From JANMAT01 sp031359995 (lineage in GTDB: Bacteria > Actinomycetota > Acidimicrobiia > Acidimicrobiales > Ilumatobacteraceae): 64,000 nt of DNA. The notes below the pieces were generated by a model. It made no database searches. It saw only the letters and a program-made list of their open reading frames with translations, and was not told where the DNA came from. Where the stretch lies: contig JANMAT010000133.1 in the NCBI GenBank assembly GCA_031359995.1, positions 16,990 through 80,989 of the forward strand, given 5' to 3'. Shown here in pieces: positions 1 through 7,476 of the stretch. How positions within the stretch are numbered: position 1 is the stretch's first letter; every line of letters begins with the position of its first letter. The translations under genes and the position numbers were made by a program.

Positions 1-798
1 GAGATGCAGGGCCGGGTCGACATCGGCGTGCGCTTCCTGCTCGAGCGTGAAGCCCACTGGGGTTCCGACAACCTGTTCACCGTGCACAACTGGTGGCACC
101 TCGCGCTGTACGCGCTAGAGGCGGGCGAGCCCGACCGCGCGTTGGCGATCTTCGATGCGCAGATCCACACCGAGGACTCGAGCGGCGTGCCCATCGAGCT
201 GCTCGACGCCAGCGCGCTGCTGTGGCGGCTGTTGCTCGACGGTGTCGACGTCGGGCCCCGCTTCGTACGGCTGGCCGAGGCGTGGCGGCCCCTGCGCCAG
301 GAAGAGCCGTGGTACGGGTTCAACGACGTGCACGCGGTGATGGCGCTGGCCGGCGCCGGGGCGCTGGCCGACGGGCGCGCGGTGGTCGATCGCATGGAGC
401 GCCACCTGGTGTCGGCCACGGGCACGAACGCGACGACGACCGCCGAGGTCGCCTTGCCGGTGAGCCGGGCCGTCATCGCCTTCGCCGAGGACCGCCACCG
501 CGACGTCGTCACGCTGCTCTCGCCGTTACGGCGCACGCTGCACCGGTTCGGCGGTTCCCACGCCCAGCGCGACGCCTGGCAGCGCACCTTGTTGGAATCG
601 GCCCTGCGGGCCGGCGACGCCGGCCTGGCCCGCGCCCTGAGCGCCGAGCGCGTCAGCGCCCGCGGCGACGCCACCTACAACTGGCGCCAGCGCGCCCGCG
701 CCCTGCGCCTCGCCGGCGACCCCGCCCGTGCCGATGCCGCGTCGGCCCGCGCCGCCGAGAACCAGGCGCGCTTCGCCACCGCCTTCACGCCGACCTGA
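1..798 (+). CDS. TTC38-like tetratricopeptide protein, C-terminal part
   Basis: The reading frame is already open at the first base, so the N-terminus lies outside the window; about 265 codons remain. The segment NWWHLALYALE, followed by EEPWYGFNDVHAVMAL, is typical of the TTC38 family, whose members are about 450 residues of TPR-like helical hairpins. No catalytic residues are visible and the family has no firmly known biochemical role in bacteria. The C-terminal third is alanine/arginine-rich and helical. It ends just upstream of an inverted repeat that begins the next transcription unit. The family call is from motif recall only. Confidence 0.7.
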   Translation, partial: EMQGRVDIGVRFLLEREAHWGSDNLFTVHNWWHLALYALEAGEPDRALAIFDAQIHTEDSSGVPIELLDASALLWRLLLDGVDVGPRFVRLAEAWRPLRQEEPWYGFNDVHAVMALAGAGALADGRAVVDRMERHLVSATGTNATTTAEVALPVSRAVIAFAEDRHRDVVTLLSPLRRTLHRFGGSHAQRDAWQRTLLESALRAGDAGLARALSAERVSARGDATYNWRQRARALRLAGDPARADAASARAAENQARFATAFTPT

Positions 799-814
799 CC
801 GACACCGCCCGGAT

Positions 815-836
815 GTCACAATGATATTGTTGTGAC
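815..836. promoter_or_regulatory. Inverted-repeat operator overlapping a leaderless promoter
   Basis: A perfect 7-bp inverted repeat, GTCACAA (815-821) and TTGTGAC (830-836), is separated by TGATATTG. The spacer carries a -10-like GATATT at 823-828. The second arm ends directly at the GTG start at 837, so transcription probably starts at or next to the start codon (leaderless mRNA). A repressor bound here would cover the -10 element. The XRE-type protein encoded two genes down is the obvious candidate, by inference. Confidence 0.5.
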
Positions 837-1280
837 GTGGTCATACCTTCGTTCGACCCGGAGACCGGCTATCTGCCGCCAGGCGAGCATCGAGCCTCGT
901 GGCCGGAGCTACTCGAACGGTTCGGCTGGAACCCCGTACGTCGTGCGCTGCTCGACGGCCTCCATGAAGCTCTCACGATGCTCCCGGAGGCAGGATGTTC
1001 CAAGGTCTGGCTCAACGGCAGTTTCGTGACGGCGAAGGACGAGCCCGGCGACTTCGACGCAGTCTGGGATGACAGCGGGGTCGACGAGGACGGCATCGAT
1101 CCGATCTTCCACGACCTCGGCGACGGACGTCTGAGCCAGAAGCTCAGGTTCGGTGGTGAGCTGTTCCCGAACTGGCTGAACCTGTCGAGCCAGTCGCGAT
1201 TCGTCGAGTTCTTCCAGCACGACTTGGACGGCCGCAGCAAAGGCATCGTCGTCATCGACCCAAGAGAGGTCTCCTTGTGA
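837..1280 (+). CDS. DUF6932-like nucleotidyltransferase-fold protein
   Basis: A 147-residue protein. The segment around residues 52-76 reads GCSKVWLNGSFVTAKDEPGD followed by FDAVWD. This resembles a nucleotidyltransferase core: a GS motif followed by spaced acidic residues, as in DUF6932 and AbiEii-like proteins. The GTG start is fixed by the adjacent operator and lack of leader. The stop overlaps the start of the XRE gene (GTGA), so the two are translationally coupled. A nucleotidyltransferase-like protein paired with an HTH protein recalls toxin-antitoxin modules, but no toxicity can be inferred from sequence alone. Confidence 0.65.
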   Translation: MVIPSFDPETGYLPPGEHRASWPELLERFGWNPVRRALLDGLHEALTMLPEAGCSKVWLNGSFVTAKDEPGDFDAVWDDSGVDEDGIDPIFHDLGDGRLSQKLRFGGELFPNWLNLSSQSRFVEFFQHDLDGRSKGIVVIDPREVSL

Positions 1281-1714
1281 TCACCAACGACGTCCAGTAC
1301 CGCAACACCAGAGCTTGGGCCGACAGATTCGAGGCGGATGCCGCCGACCTGGCGACAGCCATGCCGCCGCCGCGGACGCGACTCCAGCAGGCGAAGATCG
1401 ATGCCGCCCGAGCCCAGGCCGACGACCTGAGAGAACAGCTGTCCGCCTACGAGGCCTTGCGCTCCGGCGCGGTACGCACGTTCGAGGCGAACTCTCTGCT
1501 CGGCCTCGCCGAAGCGCTCGTGAAGGCCCGCGTCGCTCGCGGATGGACGCAGCGCCGCCTGGCCGAGCAGCTCAGCGTCGCCGAACAGCAGGTGCAGCGG
1601 TACGAGGCCACCGGCTACACCTCCGCCAGCCTCGCCCGGCTCGCTGACGTCGCCGACGCCTTGGGCGTGACGATCACCGAGACGGTGACGATGGGCGAAG
1701 GAACCGCGGCCTGA
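1277..1714 (+). CDS. XRE-family helix-turn-helix protein
   Basis: A 145-residue protein with an N-terminal helical segment starting MITNDVQYR, as in many HTH partners of small two-gene modules. A Cro/C1-type HTH lies at about residues 75-130, with ARGWTQRRLAEQLSVAEQQV as helices 2-3. The GTG start overlaps the stop of the DUF6932-like gene by 4 bp. It probably binds the inverted repeat at 815-836 and autoregulates the pair. That role is inferred from position. Confidence 0.75.
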   Translation: MITNDVQYRNTRAWADRFEADAADLATAMPPPRTRLQQAKIDAARAQADDLREQLSAYEALRSGAVRTFEANSLLGLAEALVKARVARGWTQRRLAEQLSVAEQQVQRYEATGYTSASLARLADVADALGVTITETVTMGEGTAA

Positions 1715-1747
1715 CGTGGCTGTGCGTCCCTTCGGCCCCATCGGTCC

Positions 1748-2626
1748 TTGGCAGGACATCGATCTGTGACGAGGCACGCCGAGGTGGCGGGCGGGCGCGG
1801 TCGGTCGAACGTGGTCGTCGTCGACACGCAGGGTCTGGCGCGCATGTTCGACCATGACGGTGAGCTGATCGCCCGCGCTCCGATCCGCTACAGCTTCGGA
1901 GGGCGTCGGTTGTGGTCCGGCACCATCGACGGTGGGCAGCTGACGGTCGGGGGAGACTGGGATCGCGGCGTCGCCGCCTACGTCGACGGACTGACCGCGG
2001 TGGCGTGGGACCATCCCGAGATCGCTCGACCGCAGCGGATCCGCTCGGCCGACCGGGCCATCGCCGTGTCGACGGAGGACGGTGGTGTCTGGCTCTTGGA
2101 CCCGGATGGCCGGATCCGGGCGAGGGACCCCCAGCTCGACGAGTTCCTGTGCGACGCCGTCGGCGTCGGGCTCGCAGTCGCCGATGGTCGGCTGGTCCTC
2201 GTGTCGACGGACGACCTCCGGGTGATCGCTCCCGTGCGCACCGCCGAGTTCCTGCCGGTGTGCGCCGTGCAGCTCCGCGACGGGTTCGCGGTCGGCACCT
2301 TCGGCGAGCGGGTCGTGGCCGTGGGCACGAACGGGAACGAGCGCTTCGTCCATCGACTGGCGCGGCGCGAGATCGCGAGAGCCCTCCTGCAGCCACCGGG
2401 CTCGGCGGGGCTCGTCATGATCGTCCGTGACACGCGAGCACCCGCATGCGGCTCGCACCCTCGACGCCGACGGTGCCGAACTCCACTCCGTCGACGTCTC
2501 GTTCGGACCGACGCGATCCCCTATGGGGACGGGAGCCACTTCGCCGTCATCCATCCCGATCGATCGAAGATCCACATCCTGGATCCGATCGACGGCTCCA
2601 GCCGTCCGCTCGATTCGGATCCCTGA
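1748..2626 (+). CDS. Beta-propeller-like protein with a compensated frameshift
   Basis: About 292 codons from a TTG start (a GTG at 1766 is an alternative). The protein shows repeated blade-like strands such as GVWLLDPDGRIRA and KIHILDPIDG, resembling PQQ/WD-type propellers. No catalytic residues or signal peptide are seen. Between about 2430 and 2515 this frame turns arginine-rich and unnatural. The +1 frame there reads ARTLDADGAELHSVDVSFG, which fits the propeller pattern, and the original frame resumes near 2518. This indicates two opposite single-base indels, in the genome or in the assembly. Function unknown. Confidence 0.55.
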   Translation: MAGHRSVTRHAEVAGGRGRSNVVVVDTQGLARMFDHDGELIARAPIRYSFGGRRLWSGTIDGGQLTVGGDWDRGVAAYVDGLTAVAWDHPEIARPQRIRSADRAIAVSTEDGGVWLLDPDGRIRARDPQLDEFLCDAVGVGLAVADGRLVLVSTDDLRVIAPVRTAEFLPVCAVQLRDGFAVGTFGERVVAVGTNGNERFVHRLARREIARALLQPPGSAGLVMIVRDTRAPACGSHPRRRRCRTPLRRRLVRTDAIPYGDGSHFAVIHPDRSKIHILDPIDGSSRPLDSDP

Positions 2627-2635
2627 ACCGGCCCG

Positions 2636-3397
2636 TCAGGTCGAGGGCAGTTGGCGCTTGGCTCTCGCGACGACGGCGCTCATGTTGGCCTGCAGGGTGT
2701 CGCGGCCGCTGCCGCCGAAACCGGCCTCGACCGAGATCTCGCGGTGACGGCGGTGGGCGTCGCGCCACGGTAGGCCTCCGGTCTCGTTCCAGTCGCGACG
2801 CATGGTGCGCAGCATGTCGGGGTTCTGCTCGGCGATGGCGCCGGCCAGATCGAGGGCGAACGGCAGCAGGTCGCCGTGGGCCACCAAGTGGTTGGCCAGG
2901 CCGATGCGCAACGCCGTCTCGGCGTCCACGAAGTTGCCGGTCATCGACATCTCGCGGGCCTTGGCCATGCCGACGCGTCGGGGCAGGTCGACCAGCACCG
3001 GGCCGGGGTACACGCCGACGCGCACATGGGTGTCGGCGAAGCGGGCCCGATCCGACGCCACGATGAAGTCGCACGCCAGCGCCACCTCGAAGCCACCGGT
3101 CACCGCGGCGCCGTTCACCGCGGCGATGGTGGGCACCTCGGAGTGGGCGACGGCGTCGATGAAGCGGGGCAGGTCGACGAGCTTGTCGGTGCCCAGGTTG
3201 CGCAGGTCGAGCCCGGCGCAGAACGCCGGATCGGCCCCGGTGATGACGAGGCAACGGGCGTCCTGCGTGGCCTCGACCGCATCGACGATGGCGGTGGCCA
3301 TGTCGACGTTCACCGCGTTGCGGGCCGACGGCCGGTTCAGGGTGAGCACGGCCACGCCGTCGTCGCGGCGGTCGATGATGACGAGCGGTTCGCTCAT
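2636..3397 (-). CDS. Enoyl-CoA hydratase/isomerase (crotonase) family protein
   Basis: A 253-residue crotonase-fold protein. Oxyanion-hole segments are at residues 58-65 (AFCAGLDL) and 95-104 (NGAAVTGGFE), the latter carrying the Glu that aligns with one catalytic glutamate of enoyl-CoA hydratases. The second usual Glu position reads ADTHVRVG, a pattern common in divergent actinobacterial EchA paralogues, so substrate and even hydratase activity are uncertain. The ATG start overlaps the stop of the upstream MaoC gene (ATGA). The three genes probably form one operon acting on acyl-CoA thioesters. Confidence 0.85.
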   Translation of the reverse strand: MSEPLVIIDRRDDGVAVLTLNRPSARNAVNVDMATAIVDAVEATQDARCLVITGADPAFCAGLDLRNLGTDKLVDLPRFIDAVAHSEVPTIAAVNGAAVTGGFEVALACDFIVASDRARFADTHVRVGVYPGPVLVDLPRRVGMAKAREMSMTGNFVDAETALRIGLANHLVAHGDLLPFALDLAGAIAEQNPDMLRTMRRDWNETGGLPWRDAHRRHREISVEAGFGGSGRDTLQANMSAVVARAKRQLPST

Positions 3398-3852
3398 GTG
3401 GCCGTGCCTCCCTGGGCGGGGTCGGTGAGGGGCAGACGCACGACGGCCTGCACCGGGACGAGGCGTTCGCCCTCGGGCGTCTGCTCCCACGCCTCGATGG
3501 TCACGTCGCCGGTGGCCGGGTCGACCGCGGTGATGCGCCCGCCGATCTCGTACTCGCGATCGGGGAAGGCCGAGCGCCGGTTCTGCCACGACACCGACAC
3601 CAGACGGCCGCGCGGGCCGGCCCAGTCGGTGAAGAACTGGGTGATCCACGCGCCCTGCAGCGGGCCGTGCACGAGGATGTCGGCGTGCCCCTCGGTGGCG
3701 GCGTAGTCGCGGTCGTAGTGGATGCGGTGCGGGTTCCACGTGGCCGCGCTGTAGAGGAACAGCTGGGCGCGCGACGCCCGCTTCACCACCACGGGCAGCT
3801 CGTCGCCCACGGCCACGTCGGCCGCCGTCAGCTGCGTCGGGTTCACGCTCAT
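3394..3852 (-). CDS. MaoC-like dehydratase, second subunit
   Basis: A 152-residue hot-dog-fold protein. The segment ATWNPHRIHYDRDYA followed by LVHGPLQGAW carries the Asn/Asp-x4-His hydratase-2 type signature and the GPL-type turn of MaoC dehydratases. It overlaps by 4 bp both its upstream partner and the downstream crotonase gene. Together with the upstream MaoC it probably forms a heteromeric enoyl-thioester hydratase, like the HadAB pairs or the steroid-degradation ChsH-type pairs. The exact substrate cannot be told. Confidence 0.82.
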   Translation of the reverse strand: MSVNPTQLTAADVAVGDELPVVVKRASRAQLFLYSAATWNPHRIHYDRDYAATEGHADILVHGPLQGAWITQFFTDWAGPRGRLVSVSWQNRRSAFPDREYEIGGRITAVDPATGDVTIEAWEQTPEGERLVPVQAVVRLPLTDPAQGGTAT

Positions 3853-4340
3853 CGGGCGATCGCCGTCTGGCGGAGCGTGGCGATGATCTGGCCGTCCTGG
3901 TCGGCGAACACCGTCTCGACGACGCTCGTGACGAAGGCGCCGTTGCGACCGTCGTGCTGCTCCACCGACGCCAGCCGGCTCTCGGCGGTCACCACGTCAC
4001 CCACGTAGGCCGGTGCGACGTACTCCCATGCATCGCCGCCGGCCATGACGCGCGGCAGGCCGAGGCGTAGACGGGTGACGCCGCGGAACAGTCCGTCGTC
4101 GCGCAGTTCGGTCAGTGGCTTGGTGGCCGCCACCACGTGCCCGACGAAGGTGAGCGGCGCCACCAGCGTGCGGTAGCCGGCGGCGTGGGCGGCGTCCTCG
4201 TCGAAGTACACGGGGTTCAGGTCGTCGACCGCCATGGCGTAGCGCTGGGCGTCCCGTGCGGTGATCTGTGCGGTGACGGGCGGCTGCGTGAGCTGCCCGA
4301 GCTGCGCCCGCACCTCGTCGGTGATGAGCGAGGCCGTCAT
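3849..4340 (-). CDS. MaoC-like dehydratase, N-terminal (FAS1-like) subunit
   Basis: A 163-residue protein of the FAS1-like/MaoC N-terminal dehydratase family. AMAVDDLNPVYFDEDAA and the following LVAPLTF are the usual segments. It is the first gene of a three-gene minus-strand unit with the second MaoC subunit and the crotonase, all with ATGA overlaps. This subunit type usually shapes the acyl-binding tunnel of the heterodimer, while the partner supplies the catalytic pair. No start ambiguity: the frame upstream of the ATG has no closer start with a better ribosome site. Confidence 0.82.
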   Translation of the reverse strand: MTASLITDEVRAQLGQLTQPPVTAQITARDAQRYAMAVDDLNPVYFDEDAAHAAGYRTLVAPLTFVGHVVAATKPLTELRDDGLFRGVTRLRLGLPRVMAGGDAWEYVAPAYVGDVVTAESRLASVEQHDGRNGAFVTSVVETVFADQDGQIIATLRQTAIAR

Positions 4341-4423
4341 GCCTGTCCCCCTCCTGGCTGTCCCCGCGCTCGACCGTAGTGCCGGGCCTGCCCGGCGGGC
4401 GAACGGCCCCGGTCCCGACGCCG

Positions 4424-4630
4424 TCAGCGGGGGTCGTGCGGCACCAGCTCCACCAGCGGAATGCCCTTCGAGGCGATCACGAGGTGTCGGCCGTGGAGGT
4501 CGACGTACAACAGCGGGTTGCGGCGGACCTGCCCGCTGCGGCGCCCGCTCGTGGAGAGCAGCAGGATCGGGCGCGGACCATCCCAGCCGTCGTCGAGGCC
4601 GCCGGTGGCGGCGTAACGAGGTCCGGGTCG
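4424..4630 (-). pseudogene. Remnant of a Ddn-type (F420-dependent) nitroreductase gene
   Basis: About 65 codons read RYAATGGLDDGWDG, then ILLLSTSGRRSGQVRRN and LVIASKG, the N-terminal half of deazaflavin-dependent (DDN family) nitroreductases. Family members continue for another 60-80 residues past ASKG with a tryptophan/asparagine-rich segment. Here the frame stops after IPLVELVPHDPR. The N-terminal edge also runs into the oppositely oriented galT remnant at about 4615. It is therefore a fragment truncated at both ends and presumably not functional. Confidence 0.6.
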
Positions 4631-5038
4631 ACGCCTACGACGGCACCGTCGTGCACGTCGTGCGGGGCCGACAGCACCGCCCGAACCGACCGGCCGAGGG
4701 TTGCCCGTTCTGCGTGGGTGGGCTGGAGGCACCCGAGCCCTACGTGACCCGCAGCTTCCCCAACCGGTGGCCCGCCCTCGGGCAGGGCCGCTGCGAGGTG
4801 GTCCTGTACGCACCGCACCACGACGCGACCTCTGCCGACCTCGGCCCGGCCGGCGCCCGCGCCGTAGTCGACCTGTGGGCCGAGCGCACCGCGCACCTCG
4901 GGGCCGAGCCCGGCGTGGCCTTCGTGCTCGTGTTCGACCGAGGTGGCGTGCGACGAGTTCTTCAACCCGGTCGAGCCCGAGGAGATGGCCGCCCGCCTGC
5001 GCGCCCTGACCAGCGGCGCCGGCGACGGGTCGACGTAG
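4612..5038 (+). pseudogene. galT-like (galactose-1-phosphate uridylyltransferase) gene with large internal deletion
   Basis: The first part (to about 4940) encodes VRVDAYDGTVVHVVRGRQHR, then GCPFCVGG (the CxxC zinc-type motif) and VVDLWAERTAHLGAEPG, as at the N-terminus of GalT-like proteins. The frame then changes. From 4934 the next frame reads TEVACDEFFNPVEPEEMAAR up to a TAG at 5038, which resembles the C-terminal tail of the same family. The central roughly 190 residues, including the HPHxQ active-site region, are absent. This is best read as one gene with a big internal deletion, and non-functional. Confidence 0.55.
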
Positions 5039-5086
5039 TCTCCCCACGCAGGGCCGCGCTCGGGGCGCGGACAGGGGGAGGATCTC

Positions 5087-6121
5087 GTGGACGGCACCAC
5101 GCTCGACGTCGGTCTGATGTTCAGCTTCCGGAACCCGGCGGCCTGGCGGCGCCCGTTCCCCGACGTGTACCGCGACGAGCTCGCCCTCATCGAACACGCC
5201 GAAGTGCTCGGCTACGACACCATCTGGCTGACCGAGCACCACTTCGCCGACGACGGCTACTCGCCCTCCATCATCCCGCTCGCCGCGGCCATCGCGGCAC
5301 GCACCGAACGCGTGCGCATCGGCTTCAACCTGCTGCTGCTCCCCCTGCACAACGCCATCCGTGTGGCCGAGGACATCGCCGCCCTCGACGTGCTGTCGAA
5401 CGGGCGCATCGACGTCGGCGTCGGGCAGGGCTATGCCCGCCACGAGTTCGAGGGCTACGGCATCGACCGCGCCGAACGCCTCGGCCGCTTCCGCGAAGGG
5501 CTCGACGTGCTCCACGGCCTGTGGACCAACGACACGTTCTCGTACTCGGGCCGGCACTACACGATCAGCGACGCTCGCCTCGTGCCCAAACCCGTCCAGC
5601 AGCCCACGCCGCCCCTTTGGATCGGCGCCACCAGCCCGCCCGGCGTGCGGCGCGCCGGCCGGCGCGGCGCCAACCTGCTCGGCCTCACCAACCCGAAGCT
5701 GCAGGCCGAGTACGAGCAGGCGCGCGCCGAAGCCGGACTCGACCCCGCCACGGCCAAGTTCCTGCAGCTGTTCTGGACGCATGTGGGCGACACCGACGAC
5801 GACGCGTGGGACGAGGCCGTCGCCCACTTCCACCACCTGCTCACGGTGTACGCCGGCTGGATCGACGCCGCCGACGACCCGGGCAACCGCGTGAACGACG
5901 TGTCCGTGCCCCCGGCGCACGAGCTGCGCACGGCCCGACCCACCATCTTCAAGCCCGTGTTCGGCAGCGCCGCCACCGTGGCCGCCTCGCTGCGCCAGTC
6001 GTTGGCCCGGTTGCGCACCACGCACCTCGGCCTCGGTCTCGTGCCCGGCATGGACCCGGCCGTGACGCGCCGATCCATGGAGCGCTTCGCACGCGAGGTC
6101 GCGCCGTCGCTCGGCGGCTGA
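5087..6121 (+). CDS. LLM-class flavin-dependent oxidoreductase
   Basis: A 344-residue bacterial-luciferase-fold (TIM barrel) protein. Early strands read LDVGLMFSF, TIWLTEHHF and IGFNLLLLPLHN. LSNGRIDVGVGQGYARHEF is the usual segment near the flavin phosphate. The length fits the family. GTG start with a strong AGGGGGAGG ribosome site at about 5072-5080. Whether the cofactor is FMN or F420 cannot be decided from sequence alone. It stands alone, downstream of the galT remnant. Confidence 0.85.
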   Translation: MDGTTLDVGLMFSFRNPAAWRRPFPDVYRDELALIEHAEVLGYDTIWLTEHHFADDGYSPSIIPLAAAIAARTERVRIGFNLLLLPLHNAIRVAEDIAALDVLSNGRIDVGVGQGYARHEFEGYGIDRAERLGRFREGLDVLHGLWTNDTFSYSGRHYTISDARLVPKPVQQPTPPLWIGATSPPGVRRAGRRGANLLGLTNPKLQAEYEQARAEAGLDPATAKFLQLFWTHVGDTDDDAWDEAVAHFHHLLTVYAGWIDAADDPGNRVNDVSVPPAHELRTARPTIFKPVFGSAATVAASLRQSLARLRTTHLGLGLVPGMDPAVTRRSMERFAREVAPSLGG

Positions 6122-6204
6122 CGCGTATTCACGGTCACGGACCGCGCTCGGGTGCTCATACGGTCGGGGCAGTGTCGGTCCCCGCCGGCTGGAGGGGCCC
6201 CGGA

Positions 6205-7074
6205 ATGTCGCCGAACCTGTCTCGTCGTGAGGTGTTGCAGGGTGGAGCGCTCGCAGGCGCGGCCGCGTTCGGGTCGAGCCTCGTGCTCCAGGATCTGACG
6301 CTGGGCGTGTTCGAGTTCGAGAACGCCGCCGGTACGCCGAACGTCGAGGCGATCGGCGGTCCGGCACGGCGGCGCACCACGGGTGCGTCCAGCCTCTTCG
6401 CCCGGCCCCTGCTGCCGGTCGGCACGCAGATCGCCAGCGTCGAGGTCTTCGGGTACACCGACGCCGACGTCACCCAGAACTGGCAGCTCATCCGGTTCAA
6501 CGTCGACGGCACGACCAACGTGCTCGGCGCCGCTGCGCTCACCGGTGCGGGCATGCTCACCGGCAGCATCACCTTCGCCGACGGTGTGACCGTGCCCTAC
6601 GTGGTCGCCACGGGCGACTGGCTCGCGGTCGGGTGCGCCAACACCGGACCCGCGAGCGGTGTGTGCGGCGCCATCGTCCACTCCTTCGCCGAGGTGCCGC
6701 CCAGGTTCGTGACCATCGCACCGCGGCGGGTGTACGACTCGCGCACCGCGCACGCGAAGCTGGCGGCGGGGGTCGAGCGCACCATCAGCGTGGCCGATGC
6801 CAGCGACGCCAGCGGCGAGGTCGTACCCGCGGGCGCCACCGGTGTGGCCATCACCCTCACCGTCACCGGGACCGAGGGAACCGACGGGGGCTACGCCGCC
6901 GTGTTCCCGGCCGGCACCACGTGGTCGGGGACGTCGTCGGTGAACTGGTTCGGGCCGGGCCAGAACCTGGCCACCGCCGCCATCGTGGCCCTCGACGCCG
7001 ACCGGCGCATCACGCTGCGGGGCGGGGTGGCGTCCACCCACGTCGTGGTCGACGTGTCGGGCTACCTCATCTGA
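6205..7074 (+). CDS. Tat-exported secreted protein with C-terminal VxVxDVSGYL-type domain
   Basis: A 289-residue protein. The N-terminus SRREVLQGGALAGAAAFG is a twin-arginine signal (RR at residues 7-8 before a hydrophobic stretch). The middle is a beta-rich domain. The C-terminal 110 residues follow the actinobacterial secreted pattern, beginning with RVYDSR and ending VVVDVSGYLI. This module is common in cell-surface proteins of Acidimicrobiia and relatives. No catalytic motif is visible. A GGAGGG-like site lies about 10 bases before the ATG. Extracellular role unknown. Confidence 0.75.
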   Translation: MSPNLSRREVLQGGALAGAAAFGSSLVLQDLTLGVFEFENAAGTPNVEAIGGPARRRTTGASSLFARPLLPVGTQIASVEVFGYTDADVTQNWQLIRFNVDGTTNVLGAAALTGAGMLTGSITFADGVTVPYVVATGDWLAVGCANTGPASGVCGAIVHSFAEVPPRFVTIAPRRVYDSRTAHAKLAAGVERTISVADASDASGEVVPAGATGVAITLTVTGTEGTDGGYAAVFPAGTTWSGTSSVNWFGPGQNLATAAIVALDADRRITLRGGVASTHVVVDVSGYLI

Positions 7075-7130
7075 CGCCGGCCGGCGCTTCGGGCCCGGCG
7101 GCCGCCGCACGGCACCGGTAGCGTGGTGCG

Positions 7131-7463
7131 ATGCCCGACGCGCTGCGCTCCATCGGCCTGTTCGTGCTGGCGGCGCTGGCCGAGATCGGCGGCGCCTGGC
7201 TCGTGTGGCAGGGCGTGCGCGAGCACCGCGGCGTCGCGTTCATCGGCGCCGGCATCGCCGCCCTGGCCGCCTACGGCTTCGTGGCCACACTGCAGCCCGA
7301 CGCCAACTTCGGGCGCATCCTGGCCGCCTACGGCGGCGTCTTCGTGGCTGGCTCGCTGGCGTGGGGACGGGTGGTCGACGGCTTCCGCCCCGATCGCTTC
7401 GATCTCGCCGGTTCGGCCGTCTGCCTGGTGGGCGTGGCCGTGATCATGTACGCCCCGCGCTGA
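7131..7463 (+). CDS. YnfA/UPF0060 family small membrane protein
   Basis: A 110-residue protein with four predicted membrane helices. It carries the family signatures LAEIGGAWLVW, GFVATLQP, FGRILAAYGGVFV and GWRVVDG-like GRVVDGFRPDRFDL. The length equals that of the family. YnfA proteins are drug/metabolite-transporter-like four-helix proteins, reported as SMR-type exporters in some enterobacteria. The substrate is not inferable here. Confidence 0.9.
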   Translation: MPDALRSIGLFVLAALAEIGGAWLVWQGVREHRGVAFIGAGIAALAAYGFVATLQPDANFGRILAAYGGVFVAGSLAWGRVVDGFRPDRFDLAGSAVCLVGVAVIMYAPR

Positions 7464-7476
7464 GGCGCGCACGCGG

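Noticed and set aside
4261..7074. A 937-codon open frame on the plus strand
   Set aside because: It strings together antisense of a MaoC gene, the galT remnant, a wrong frame of the oxidoreductase at 5087-6121 and finally the Tat-exported protein. Only the last 289 codons are a gene.
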